A stretch of 64,000 bases of DNA, taken from positions 94,349,086 through 94,413,085 of the forward strand of contig OZ038485.1 of the NCBI GenBank assembly GCA_964036315.1, written 5' to 3'. Positions 1-10,399 of the stretch are shown here, piece by piece. The notes beneath the pieces are model-generated. The model was not told where the DNA came from, did not search any database, and was given only the letters and a program-made list of their open reading frames with translations. Each line of letters starts with the position of its first letter. The stretch's first letter is position 1. This DNA comes from Acanthosepion esculentum. Its lineage: Eukaryota; Mollusca; Cephalopoda; Sepiida; Sepiidae. Position numbers and translations under genes: made by a program.

Positions 1-959
1 AGAAAGTGTATGAATGCACGAAAAACTGATTTGTGCTGTTTGAAAAGGCACAGCGAAGGATGAAAACTGTTGCTGAGGTATATTTGCTGGTAGCAAGTGG
101 ACGCATTAGATTTGCAACCAACAGCAGACTGCGAACAGATGCGCAAACAGATGCGCAAACAGATACATATAATTAGCAAGAAAGGTATGCTTTGCCTGAG
201 CAAAGCCAAACGAAAAATATACAGAAGAGGCGAATGAAAAGTCTGTATGTACAAATATCATTTACGTGAGTGTAAAATTCCTATTTAAGATTGTGGTTGA
301 CTTATATTCAATAAAAGTTCTTTATTAATGTGTTAAAATTATTAAATATGGCTGTGTGTAGTGAAGTAGGCTTATGACGCTGTATGCTATTTATTATTCT
401 GTGTTGTTTTCACTCGTTTCCTGGGTTTCCCAAAAATTCCCAAGAGCAGAACCTGACACATCTTGTCTCTGAAGAAGTATTCTGTGTGTAATAAAAAAAA
501 AGAAAAAAAAAAGAAGAGAGAGTGAATCTTTTGCGCACTTTTCTTTGGCAACGACATCTATCGGTCGTTAGCAGAAGTTTTTAGTTTTAATTGTAAAGGG
601 AGGTAATCCCATACTTGTCAAACGTGGCTCGTTACATTTTGGCTGGGAAGTTTTCACTCACCCGATTTATTCAACAGATATTACACGTTTGAATTGCTGT
701 TTCGTCTGACCGTTACAGAATTTCGTAAAATGTACATTTTGTTGCTGTCAATTTTGGATTGTTTCTTGTACCATTTAGCCTACGGACATACTCACTTGCA
801 TTAAAATTAAATTCTAATTTGCTTTCATCACTATTGCTCGTCTTTCATCACCCTGTATGCTCTTTTGTCCAGTGTTTTCGTCTTCGCTCTGTTTTGGTTA
901 ACGGCGGCTTTTTTCCCCGCTATATATACATTTAGATTACTTTTACATCTTCTCCTTCT
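1..959. other. AT-rich DNA, no gene recognised
   Basis: I see no gene here. The only structure is a short direct repeat at about 135-164, where GCGCAAACAGAT occurs twice in tandem, and an A-rich run near 490-520. Confidence 0.5.
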
Positions 960-1480
960 GTGAGTTATGTCTCATCAGGGCGTTAGCGATCATGAATCTC
1001 CAAATTTCCTCTCCTTTCTACCTTTTAATAAATTTAGTCTCTTCTTTAAAAAAAAACAACCCCAACCCTGTTCTGCTATTCATTTACTCCAGCTTGCTAG
1101 GTAAGTTATACGTTGTTTTCATCTGACAATCTTCCTTTCAATATGTCTCGTGAGTATAACATTTTCCAAACCGTCTTTCCTCATTATGCGCACTAGAAAT
1201 TTGAACTCTCTCTTTCTGATGTTAATCATAAGTGTCCTTTCGTTTCCATTTTCTTTAAAACTTTGTCATTAAAAATCATGATGAGTTCATGGCTTTCTCG
1301 GCATCCGTTTTTTCACATTTCAGTTGCTTCAAGTCTCTTCTTCATTTGTGAGGAGATTGTACTGCATTCACTACCATATAGAATGATTTATATTACGTAA
1401 CAGTATACTGTACAAATCGACACTTCAGTATAAATGCTGCTTTCGTCCGTTACTTGACGCGCTATTAATTTTGGGTTGGA
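960..1480 (-). pseudogene. LINE-A 3' end remnant (reverse transcriptase C-terminal part)
   Basis: Read on the minus strand this matches the other LINE-A copies in the window. The TCATCAGGGCGTTAGCGATCATG block near 970-995 is the antisense of the C-terminal W-R-A-M-I-A peptide, and near 1320-1380 lies the antisense of the block before the E-C-W-T region. Stops and frameshifts break the frame. LINE-A is a non-LTR retrotransposon with an endonuclease/reverse transcriptase; I cannot fix the clade from the fragments. Confidence 0.6.
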
Positions 1481-1509
1481 TACCTCACTAGATTTCTTTG
1501 ATCTTTTTC

Positions 1510-1745
1510 TTCTTAAACGCCACGTGTGATACAGGCTTAGGCGACCATGTATCTTTCGATACGTGACTGACGAGGCAGATTTTCTGTCCTGCTATTTACC
1601 CATAGCTGGGGGGAGAAGAGGAGGATTCATACCTTTCCTAAGGGTAATAGCACGTAAGTGAATGTAAGGGATTAAACTGGAATTCTCCGATTCCTCAATC
1701 CAAGCTGCTATCCATTACTGACCACTCGTATTTGAGGATACCAGT
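1510..1745 (-). mobile_element. tRNA-derived SINE, family S1
   Basis: The minus strand begins with a tRNA-like head (TAATGGATAGC A-box region near 1725) and runs into the S1 body, whose diagnostic blocks are CCCATAGCTGG, GGATTCATACCTTTCC and TATCTTTCGATAC on the plus strand. Six or more related copies occur in the window. The head comes from a tRNA but would not fold into a functional one. Confidence 0.75.
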
Positions 1746-1814
1746 CTACTAAGGCGGCTAGTTAATCCCTATTGTAGACGCTCGATCAGGCGCATTTTGT
1801 ATTTGTTCAACACC

Positions 1815-1972
1815 CACAGAGCTCACCTGTGTTTTATGCTGTAAAGTTGCTGAGCAGAGCTTAGTTACACTTTCATTGAGAGAAGTGTGTTATCTAGCGT
1901 GATCAACAATCTGAACAAGGCCAACACGTTAAAATCATCGGCCACTATGACTTGTGACTTCGTATTAGCACA

Positions 1973-1973
<1 letters not shown>
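1815..1973 (+). repeat. Repeat module shared with 61030-61165
   Basis: The blocks ACTTGTGACTTCGT and CTGAACAAGG occur in the same order here and near 61100-61160, again next to an S1 SINE. It is an interspersed repeat of unknown class. Confidence 0.5.

Positions 1974-2048
<75 letters not shown>
1974..2048. repeat. (TA)n microsatellite
   Basis: An uninterrupted TA dinucleotide tract of about 75 bases. It directly follows the repeat module ending near 1973, which fits a tail-derived expansion. Confidence 0.97.
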
Positions 2049-2050
<2 letters not shown>

Positions 2051-2744
2051 CCGCTAATAAAACTAGTTTAAAAAAACTCTACAAAACCAACACAATATAT
2101 GTATTTTTATGTCCAACAGAGATTTATTAAGCATAGTTTAGTTGTGGCACAAGCCAGAGATTAAGGAGCACGCAGCGAGGATCGAACTCACTCTTCTGTC
2201 GTAATTGATATAGCGAAACAAGTTTGTTAATCATTACGTTCTGTCGAAGTGCCCACAGATTCTTCTGTCCAGTAAGAGATTGCATCTTCCTATTAAATAC
2301 TACCACAACACTCTCCTGCAGAATAACTTATCACATATCCAATAAACGCAGCGTAACAAACAATATTACTACAAATATAAGATCCTTAATGTTAGAAAAT
2401 ACTTACAGCACACTTAGGGCGTTTGTCGTTCATTGTAATAGGTTTGACCAAAACTCTCATAGCATCAGCCATTTCATGGGAATTCATTTTTTTGACCTTT
2501 CGATAATTTGCATCTTGTACCGCAAACACTCTTCACATGTTGAAAATTAAATCAACGACATCAAAAAATCAACGACACTAAAAAAAAATCATGTCGAAGG
2601 CTCCACACTTTATGCAATCTGTGTTTGATCATTTAACATAAGAAATTGACGTGCGTATCTAAATGCGGGATTATGCAAACTTGTATTGTGTCAAGAGGCT
2701 CGTAACTTTTGCATGTCTTATTTTCAGTATCACTATGCGTTAAG
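2049..2744. other. No gene recognised
   Basis: This is AT-rich sequence. A B-box-like GGATCGAACTC at about 2179 on the plus strand reads as a tRNA-type B box on the minus strand and may be a worn SINE. TGTGGCACAAGCC at about 2144 is close to a motif shared by the R2 elements and the 35.6 kb satellite. Confidence 0.4.
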
Positions 2745-2978
2745 GCCTGAATGAATTCGTATCGGAATTAGGAATTTAACTGTGACAGCTGTCGAAAAAT
2801 TAATACTTAATTAATAATTTTCGTCGGTTGAGACAGGCCTATTCCCTATATGAGATTTTATTGAGTACTAATTATTTGCTCTATATAATAAATACATTGA
2901 CCTCTTTTTGTGGATCAGTTTTAATATTTTATATTACTAGGATCCACTTGGATTATACACCAACGGATTTATTACCAT

Positions 2979-3053
<75 letters not shown>

Positions 3054-3054
3054 A
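2745..3054 (+). repeat. Interspersed repeat with (TA)n and (AAT)n tail
   Basis: Blocks here (GGAATTAGGAATTTAACTG near 2765, TACACCAACGGATTTATTACC near 2957) recur on the minus strand at 48061-48370. A TA tract at about 2981-3039 and a short AAT run follow. The class is unknown; the associated CTGACGA...GAAAC motif at 3118 suggests the Penelope-type ends seen elsewhere. Confidence 0.6.
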
Positions 3055-3099
3055 AAGAGAAAGAACAGTAAGGCATATAATCCTGTGTTCTTATTAATA

Positions 3100-3171
3100 T
3101 AAGGGGGTTGAATAAGACTGACGAAGTTTTCGTCGGTTGAAACAAATTACCTCAGTATGTGCTAATGGAGA

Positions 3172-3220
<49 letters not shown>

Positions 3221-3242
3221 CCTCAGTATGTGCTAATGGGGA

Positions 3243-3311
<69 letters not shown>

Positions 3312-3333
3312 CCTCAGTATGTGCTAATGGAGA

Positions 3334-3383
<50 letters not shown>

Positions 3384-3412
3384 TCTCCATTGGCACATAC
3401 TGAGGTAATTTG
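3100..3412 (+). repeat. TA-punctuated tandem repeat with hammerhead-like motif
   Basis: A motif with CTGACGA at 3118-3124 and GAAAC at 3139-3143 leads into AATTACCTCAGTATGTGCTAA. That 21-base block recurs three times in direct orientation (about 3147, 3217, 3307), each time after or before a TA tract, and once inverted at about 3389-3410. No convincing stem II can be drawn, so I do not call a ribozyme. Confidence 0.6.
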
Positions 3413-3414
3413 TT

Positions 3415-4078
3415 ATAGATCTCCTACAGTACTGGGTGCTATGATTATTCAGAAACAAATAGACGAAACATACGAAGTAATAAAGGTTTTTTTCTCGTCT
3501 GAGTCCAGCCTTCACATCTACAAATCTACCATTCGTCCTTGCATTGAATACAATTGCCATATATGGTCTGGTGCCACCGCTGTTCATCTCGACGTTCTCG
3601 ACAAAATCCAAAAACGGATATGCAATGTGATCGGTCCTGACTCGGGGTCTCGACTCCAGTCACTTTCTCACTGACGTAATATAGCTTCCTTCTGTCCTTT
3701 CTATAAATATTTTCATGGCATCTGCTCTGACAAGCTATTTTCACTAGTGTCCGACTGCATGAATTTATGCGTGCTACTAGGTTGGCATTTCGGTCCCACC
3801 CTTTTACGGTCGAAACAGTTAAATGCAACTGCCTCTTCTACTCCAACAGCTTCTTCTCTCGCACTTCTCCTCTCCTTACTCGCTTCTCTGATAGCTATAA
3901 TTTTCAAAAATTTAAATGTAATGTCAATCGACATCTTCTGTTTGTTGCCCTGATCCCCTTTCTTCTTTCTAAACCTCACCCCCGCTATACCCAGCCTTTT
4001 CCCTTATTTAGACTCTCTGAAGTCCCTTGCCTACTAGTGGCACTCCCGACATGCTTGGGATGAAATACTTTAAAAAAG
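3415..4078 (+). pseudogene. LINE-B 3' end remnant with A-rich tail
   Basis: The translated plus strand shows the C-terminal pattern of jockey/CR1-like LINE polymerases: LHIYKSTIRPCIEYNCHIW, then LDKIQKRICNVIGPD, then a run related to F-K-C-N-x-N-R-H-L. Several frameshifts and an in-frame stop near 3672 make it a pseudogene. The end shows the LINE-B tail pattern (CTAGTGGCA, then GCTTGGGATGAAAT, then A-rich DNA). It abuts Gypsy sequence at 4079, so it is a 5'-truncated insertion or deletion junction. Confidence 0.8.
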
Positions 4079-4471
4079 CGAATATTCCATCTTTAACGCC
4101 CACAGAACAAATGTACAGCCAAGTTGAGCGTGAAGCTCTAGGATTGTTCGTTTGTTCGTTTTTGGTTGTACCTAACGAAAAAAAAATGATTTGATTACCG
4201 ATCGCCAACCTTTAGTTTCCCTGTTTAACAAACCCCGAAAAGCAGCACCTTTTCGAGTAGAAAGGACAGCTTGAAATTACTTGGATTTCATTTTCATGTT
4301 GAACACCATTCTCGGAAAGACAACCAAACTGACTTCATCTCTTGTCGTCTATTGCCGCTGTCTAAAGTTTGAAAAGAGGAGTTCAAAATAGCCGAAGACT
4401 TACAAGCATATGTTCATAATATAATTTTACTGATTTACCTACTGCAGTGACTGTTGAGAATGTTTAGTCAG
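4079..4471 (+). pseudogene. Ty3/Gypsy pol remnant, RNase H region
   Basis: The plus strand encodes TPTEQMYSQVEREALGLF, a typical Gypsy RNase H motif, followed in shifting frames by sequence like the HFHVEH...K...D region and by ...AVTVENV at the right edge. Frameshifts near 4150-4260 and a stop make it dead. It continues at 5422, 6120 and 7917 after insertions. Family known: LTR retrotransposon polyprotein (reverse transcriptase, RNase H, integrase). Confidence 0.8.
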
Positions 4472-4627
4472 TGTTATGACCCAGGTTAGGACCAAGGAAG
4501 AACAACACTAACACAAGAGTAGAAATAACGAAGATATATTACACGGAATAATAAAAATACAAGATGTGGAAGGTGTTAGTATGACTGTCAGTATGGTTTG
4601 GAGTGAACTGCTATCGGCTCGACTCGA

Positions 4628-4666
<39 letters not shown>

Positions 4667-5421
4667 AGAGGCGTAGTATACATAGTGTTAGGAAGAGTTC
4701 ATTCTGTATTTATAGGTAAGGACCCATAACATTAAACTTTATCTAAATTAAATTAAACTTTAAATAACAACGAAATTAAATTCAGATTTAAATAACATCG
4801 AAATTAAATTAAACTTTAAATAGCATTGAAATTAAATTCGAAATTAAATTAAATTTTAAATAACACTGAAATTAAATTAAACATTAAATAACAACGAAAT
4901 TAAATTAAACCTTACATGGCATTGAAATTAAATTAAGATTTAAATAACATCGAAATTAAATTAAAATTCAAATGATATTGAAATTAAATTAGACTTTAAA
5001 TAACATCTAAATTAAACTTTAAATAACATTGAAATTCAATTAAACTTTAGAGAGCATCGAAAATAAACTAGCCTTTAAATAGCATCGAAATTAAATTTTA
5101 AATAACATTGAAATTAAAATGGTCTTTAAATAACATCTAAATTAAATTAAACTTTAAATAACATTGAAATTCAATTAAATTTGATTGCATAGAAAATAAA
5201 TTAACCTTTAAATAGCATCGAAATTGAATTAAATTTTAAATAACATTGAAATTAAAATGGTTTTTAAGTAACATCTAATTTCAGTAAAACTTTAAACAAC
5301 ATTGAAATTCAATTAAACTTTAGATAGCATCGAAATTAAATTATGCTTTAAATAACACCGAAAGTAAACTAAGCTCTGTATAACAAGTTCATTCTGTAGT
5401 TATAGACAAGGACCCATAACA
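4472..5421 (+). mobile_element. LTR-T element carrying an internal minisatellite
   Basis: The left LTR spans about 4472-4731: it begins TGTTATGACC, contains a (CT)n run, and ends GGACCCATAACA. A short right LTR piece (about 5385-5421) ends with the same terminus. Between them (4732-5384) lies a degenerate array of about 27-base units of the form AAATTAAATTAAACTTTAAATAACATCG-like, with no coding capacity. Flanks are GTCAG (4467-4471) and GCCAG (5422-5426), a near-perfect 5-base target duplication. Removing the insert plus one duplication rejoins the Gypsy frame (...TCA GCT ACT GAA...). Other copies lie at 29942 and 57818. Confidence 0.8.
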
Positions 5422-5535
5422 GCCAGCTACTGAAAATGATAACATTTTATCAGAGATTAAATATTTGTTGCAGAACAACAATTCACCTACAAATACAAGC
5501 GAAATGAGGCCTTACCTTCCAATATGGGGTGAACT
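5422..5535 (+). pseudogene. Ty3/Gypsy pol remnant, spacer between RNase H and integrase
   Basis: The open frame reads ATENDNILSEIKYLLQNN and then MRPYLPIWGEL, which is how Gypsy polyproteins run from the RNase H tail to the integrase zinc region. It is continuous with 4079-4471 once the LTR-T insert is removed, and with 6120 once the next insert is removed. It could be mistaken for a host exon on its own. Confidence 0.75.
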
Positions 5536-6036
5536 TGTGGGTAAATATGTTGGTTTTCTTAAACACGTCAGCGGTCACCAAAATATTGTTGGCGGATTCG
5601 CTCACATCATTGCAGCAGTAATTAGTTTCGTATTCACGGCGATAAAAGCATACGTGACAGGAAGTAAAACGCACATAAATAACATGAAAAGCATGGTAAA
5701 TTCTATGTTAATTTCATACAATTTATTTATATTTTTGGTGTATTGGTGTGTGTACTTTTTAGGTTACAACTGTTTTATGGTACATGTGATAAAAGGGAGA
5801 AATAACTCCGTGTTATTACCCGCCATATCGTAGAGAGAAGTGGCATACGTGTTTCCCGTACCAAGGTTCATGGTGAAGAGATTGAATTTAACGTCTTTTT
5901 GGCGGGATGTCCGTATTTCCAGCAGGAACTTTTTTTGTTGCATGCTGGGACTATCTTTTATTATTTTTAATTTTTATCTAATTTATTTTATACAACGTTT
6001 TTATGTTATTGTTTTATTTTATTTTATTTATAATTT

Positions 6037-6083
<47 letters not shown>

Positions 6084-6119
6084 TTATTTTTACTTATTTA
6101 TAATAATAATATCCATACA
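5536..6119. mobile_element. 584-base LTR-like insertion with 4-base target duplication
   Basis: The insert starts TGTGGG and ends CATACA, so it has TG...CA termini. It is flanked by AACT on both sides (5532-5535 and 6120-6123). Deleting it with one AACT restores GGT GAA CTC TCT GTT GAA, in frame with Gypsy pol. It carries an (ATT)n run at about 6042-6082. I see no second LTR and no internal coding region, so it is a solo LTR or short unit of another family. Confidence 0.65.
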
Positions 6120-6860
6120 AACTCTCTGTTGAATCTTATAATATGTTGCGGGGTGATCGAATCATTATTCCTGCTGCTTTGCAGAAAAAGTTTATAAATA
6201 TGGCACATGAAGATCACATGTGATTCGTAAAAACAAAGTAATTACTTCGTTTCAAGCTTTGGTTTACCGCGCTAGACAAGTTAGTAAATGATGCAATCAT
6301 GGACTGCCTTCCTTGTCAAGAAACTACGTATCAGAATGTTAGAGAACCAATGCAACTTAGCGTATTGCCAAATGGCCCTTGGGAAAATGTGGCAGCAGTT
6401 TTTTGGGGGGGGGACCGGACCTGTACCCAGTGGGGAATATTTGATCGTAATTTCTGATGAATACAGTAGATATCCAGAGGTAGAAATTGTTGATTCAATA
6501 AAGGCGAAAGTTGTTATATCAATACTCAATAAAGTATTCTTAGCCTTTGGTATTTCTAAAGATTTAAAAACAGATAATGGACCACCTTGGAAGGGTGAGG
6601 CAATTAAAGACTGTAAAAGTCCTCGGTTTCCATCAACAACCTGTTACACCTGTCTAGCCACAAGCTAATTCGCAACCTGAAAACTTCAATCGAACCTTGC
6701 GTAAACTGATAAAGACTGCTAAAATAGAATGAAAAAGCTGGAAACGGGAATTGTATCGGTTTCTTCGATATTTCGTTCCACTCCACACACGTCTACAGGA
6801 CATAATCCTGTTGAGCTTATGTTCCAGGGCTGAGAGATTAGTGGGAAATTTTCTTGTTAT
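6120..6860 (+). pseudogene. Ty3/Gypsy integrase remnant (zinc region and catalytic core)
   Basis: Translation gives LRGDRIIIPAALQKKFINM, AHEDH, a CLPC that closes the HHCC zinc finger, then YLIVISDEYSRYPEVEIV and LKTDNGPPW, which hold core aspartates of the DDE integrase. Further on QEMYRFLRY and NPVELMFQG match the end of the core. A run of nine G at about 6407-6416 and other indels shift the frame. The sequence is cut at about 6855 and resumes at 7917. Confidence 0.85.
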
Positions 6861-7112
6861 ATATATTTATCTGTTAAAGCGAAATGGACTTAGTATAATC
6901 CAGTTAGTAGAGTAAAATGTCTTAGTAGTTTTCCACAGAATTTATGATACAAATTATTACTGTGCTGCGGATCTGATGTTGTAAATATAAATTTATATGT
7001 GCAGCTTATATATTATTTCATAATGAAACAATTTATACAATGAATTAAATAGCAATGTTAATGTAATTAATGGCGTAATAATCCGAATCTTAAATTCCGT
7101 GGAAAACTACTA
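6855..7112. repeat. R1 repeat with 28-base inverted ends
   Basis: ATGTCTTAGTAGTTTTCCAC (from 6916) is inverted at 7085-7112. The interior matches family E at 10040-10200 and, inverted, at 10605-10660. It is inserted in the Gypsy integrase next to R2. It is probably a piece of a Penelope-type or other non-autonomous repeat; the class is uncertain. Confidence 0.6.
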
Positions 7113-7916
7113 AGACATTCAACAGCTCAAGATCAAGATTAGAACTGATAGAAAACGCTTGCATTCGACAGTCTTCAGCAAAAGGTGGGTGACTGAGGCG
7201 AGCTTAGTTCGTTTGAACTGGGCTATCCTTGATTTCCTCTTCTAGGTCAACCTACGTCACATCGGGGTGGTTTCCTGCGGAGCCCTCCCCTTGGTTAAGT
7301 TAGACAAGCTTTGTGTACCTAGTTAATGTGAGCAAGTGTTGTTCCTGGCCTGTTTCCGTCTGCTTCTTTGGTTATGATCCAAGTCGAGATTCCCAACCTC
7401 CCCAGTTTGTTTTGGCCCCCTTTTTCATCTCGACTGGGTCAGCTTTTATATTTCCCATGTCCGTATAATTTTTTCCTTTACCGCTCCCTTAACGAGAGAG
7501 CTTCTTGATTTTGTCCAAATCGGAAGAATACAATGGTCCCTCTTTTTTGAGGGTTGGACGGGCCCTACTAAAATCAGTTATGTTTAGTTTGTTTTGTGTT
7601 TATATTTTAGTTTGTTACTGGGTTCATCTCCCTCCCCTCTCATTTTATTCATCCATAAATTTAAGTACAAATCTTATATCATTCGATTTTTATAACATGG
7701 GGCGCGTTTTGTAGGTCTCCCTTGAGAGAATGTGGTATTATGGTGTATGGAGGATTGATTGGTGACGGACGAGTTCTTATGGTGAATGTGGAAATTGTAA
7801 TGTGTGAATGGGTCGTGAATCAGATTAGCTAGGTATAAGATAGTTAGTGATAACCAGCCTCAAGCCCTCCTTCTTTTCGGCCTTGTACCATAATTGTGTA
7901 TTTTTATACATAATAA
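7113..7916 (+). mobile_element. R2, about 800-base non-autonomous element with polyadenylation signal
   Basis: Near-full-length homology to 40301-41085 in the same orientation, from AAGATTAGAACT to ACATAATAAATATC. The 3' end holds GGCCTTGTACCATAATTGTG, a small hairpin, and AATAAA. No reading frame longer than about 70 codons is shared by both copies. It interrupts Gypsy integrase, whose C-terminal part starts right after it. Class unknown. Confidence 0.7.
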
Positions 7917-8240
7917 ATATCAAGACGTTCACCAGAAACATGTTGAAGAAATACGGCAAACAGATTTCAATGCAAAACGGAACATGAAGCATCATTATGA
8001 CAAATAAGTGCTAGAAACATAAATATTATCAATTGGAGACACGGTATTGGCTAAACAACCAAAGCGAAATAAAAGTACGCCCCCTTTCAATCCAACGCCA
8101 TATGTCGTCACGGCAAAAGAAAGGGACGACGATAACAGCATCATCAGCCACCCAGTCTAAGATTACAAGGAATTATTTGCATTTTAAAAAAATTGCGAAA
8201 GAAAAAGATACGTTAATATGGATTTGTAACCAGTTATAGG
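7917..8240 (+). pseudogene. Ty3/Gypsy integrase C-terminal remnant
   Basis: Plus-strand translation gives VHQKHVEEIRQTDFNAKRN, then LSIGDTVLAKQPKRNKST and PPFNPTPYVVT, the usual C-terminal region of Gypsy integrase. Stops (after HHYDK and later) show decay. It is the last recognisable part of the Gypsy element that begins at 4079. Confidence 0.8.
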
Positions 8241-8416
8241 CGAAGAGAAAGAGGTAACTTCAACTGTACGTGGATGCCCACTTCGAGAGTGAAGACCACT
8301 TCTAAGTTGGATATCTAGCAGCATTCTCAATAAAGTAAGAGGGAGGTGCAATGTGGTACTTATGTCTCCTTCTGGGGGTATCTCTATAAAAGGTGGAGAA
8401 GATAGCACGTAGAGGA

Positions 8417-8419
<3 letters not shown>

Positions 8420-8487
<68 letters not shown>
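8420..8487. repeat. (TA)n microsatellite
   Basis: A pure TA tract. It lies directly downstream, on the minus strand, of the hammerhead-like end at 8533-8570. Confidence 0.97.
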
Positions 8488-8489
<2 letters not shown>

Positions 8490-8499
8490 GTAAAAATCT

Positions 8500-8870
8500 A
8501 TAAATGTAAAAGACAATAGGAAAACTGTAACATTAGCCGACGCGTTTCGTCCCATGTGGACTTTTTCAAGGCAAAGACGGAATGAATTTATTAAAACAAA
8601 GTAACTAATAATAACAAAACAAAATGTCCTTAGCAACTGGAAGAATTTAGAAAACGCTATTATATTCATATTGCCAACTGAATTGACAGTACTTGACGTA
8701 ATTTTTCAGTTTTCTAAATTCTATCCAGTTGTTAAGGACATTTTGTTTTGTTATTATTAGTTACTTTGTTTTAATAAATTCATTTAGTTTTTGCCTTGAA
8801 AAAGTTCACACTGGACGAAACGCGTTGGCTAATATTACAGTTTTCCTATTGCCTTTTACGTTTATAAATA
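8500..8870. repeat. Long inverted repeat of Penelope-type ends with hammerhead-like cores
   Basis: About 155 bases at 8510-8660 are repeated inverted at 8710-8865 around a spacer of about 50 bases. Each arm holds the same module: TTGAAAAAGT, a GTCC...GGAC or GTTC...GGAC stem, then GAAACGCGT, followed by TA-rich DNA. The order of the parts matches the hammerhead CUGANGA-stem II-GAAA core, but the first box is degenerate (UUGAAAA). Confidence 0.65.
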
Positions 8871-8949
8871 TTGTGTTTTTCTACACGTTAACTCTTAGAA
8901 ATGTTTCATATATATAAATGTATATATAAATGTATGACCAAGTGGAACA

Positions 8950-9072
8950 AGTTATCTTGTGACGCATTTCTTGCTTTAGGACTTCATAATAAATTTAGTC
9001 CAATGAAGACCTAAAGGACGAAACGCGTCACAAGAAAAAATGTCCACTTAGCCATATATATATATATATATA
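8950..9072. repeat. Second inverted repeat with GAAACGCGT module and TA tail
   Basis: CTTGTGACGCATTTC (8959) is inverted as GACGAAACGCGTCACAAG at about 9017-9034, with TTTAGG/CCTAAA in the arms and a 15-base loop. A short TA tract (9053-9072) follows the plus-strand copy. Confidence 0.65.
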
Positions 9073-9117
9073 TGCTTGTCCATCCCTTCGTTAATTCGCA
9101 CGACCGTTACGCCCTGA

Positions 9118-9362
9118 CAATACCTTATAAATAATGGTTTATTCCGTTTTAATTGCGTGGCAAGACAAAAGACTTATTAGATATGCTAATTAGTTTCAGT
9201 GAGAAAAAGAAAGAAAGATAGAAGTATTTAACGTTTCCTGTTAATACCTCACAAATATTGGATATACCGTTTTGATCGCGTGGAAAGACAAAAAGACATA
9301 TCAAAAACGTTACTTGGTTTCAGTGAGAAAATGAAAGAAAGACGGGAAGATGGAAATGTTTA
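9118..9362. repeat. Tandem duplication, about 120 bp, two copies
   Basis: Shared blocks are ACCTCACAAAT/CCTTATAAAT, CCGTTTT, GCGTGG.AAGACAAAA and TTTCAGTGAGAAAA, in the same order in both copies. Sequence has diverged, so the duplication is old. Confidence 0.6.
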
Positions 9363-10029
9363 TCGCCTGCTTCAATGAAATGGAAAAAGTTGTCAATTTC
9401 AAATCTTTTATTTCTTAAAATAACGACCAGCATTCATATTTCAATTGTTATTGCAATATTTTGTTAAAGTTGTTAAGCTCAAATATTTAACGATGCGATA
9501 GGGGAATTTCTATGGATATTTTATTGTTGTAGAACTCGCCATGAGCTTTTTTTTTTAAAACATTAACTGAAGAATTAGGATTCTTCTGAAATTTCAAATC
9601 GGAAAACCGTGAAATTTACACGGGTTAAAACTAATATTTATAATTTCGCTCCAATGATTATAGATATAGCGAATAGAATTTCTTAAATAAGTATGTCAAA
9701 AAGTTCATTCGCTCTAATGATTGCATATATAATGAGTATGATTTATAAAAAGAAAAAAACTGGTCGGGTGAGAGTGATCCTCTATCCGTTCAAGCAAGTA
9801 ACCCCCGACACCAGGAGGAATCATATGACTCAACAGAATGTTGCTTCAAGAATTTGGAGTTTTTGTTTGCTATTAATGCGTGGATAACAAAATAAAAATA
9901 AAAAAACATAAGAGACGAGTCTCTTTTCGCGAAGGAGCTTCTCCAAAGTAATAGCTATTTTATTGATACAGTCAGTCTTATATATAAAATGGTGGAGAAA
10001 TGTAGGGACAGAAATACAACAAACGCTGG
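9363..10029. other. No gene recognised
   Basis: AT-rich DNA with no supported feature. Short frames in this stretch have no recognisable motif. Confidence 0.4.
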
Positions 10030-10330
10030 TTAGAATTTAACATACGGATTATTAACGTGTTGCGGATCTGATGTCGTAAATATATTAGTGTTTGCAGCTT
10101 ATATGTTATATCATAATGAAACAATTTATACAAAGAATTAAATAGCAATGTTAATGTAATTAATGGCGTAATAATCCGAATCTTAAATTCCGTGGAAAAC
10201 TACTAAAACATTTCTACTCTACTAATTGGATTATACTAAGTCCATTTTACTTTAACAGATAAATACTTAGAACAAGAAAATTTCGTGGATTTATAACTTT
10301 TCAAAATTCAAACAAAATTCTCACTTGATC
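10030..10330 (-). repeat. Family E repeat
   Basis: Matches R1 (6855-7112) and is inverted relative to the next family E copy. Shared block: CATAATGAAACAATTTATAC followed by AATTAAATAGCAATGTTAAT. Confidence 0.6.
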
Positions 10331-10399
10331 GATTTGAACAATAACTCTAGCGTCGTGTCATGACACGCTCCAAAACATATATTCAACTGTCAATAAATA

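Noticed and set aside
5465..5833. 122-codon frame that looks like a membrane protein exon
   Set aside because: Its first part is Gypsy pol continuing from 4079-4471, and the hydrophobic part lies inside the 584-base LTR-like insert at 5536-6119.
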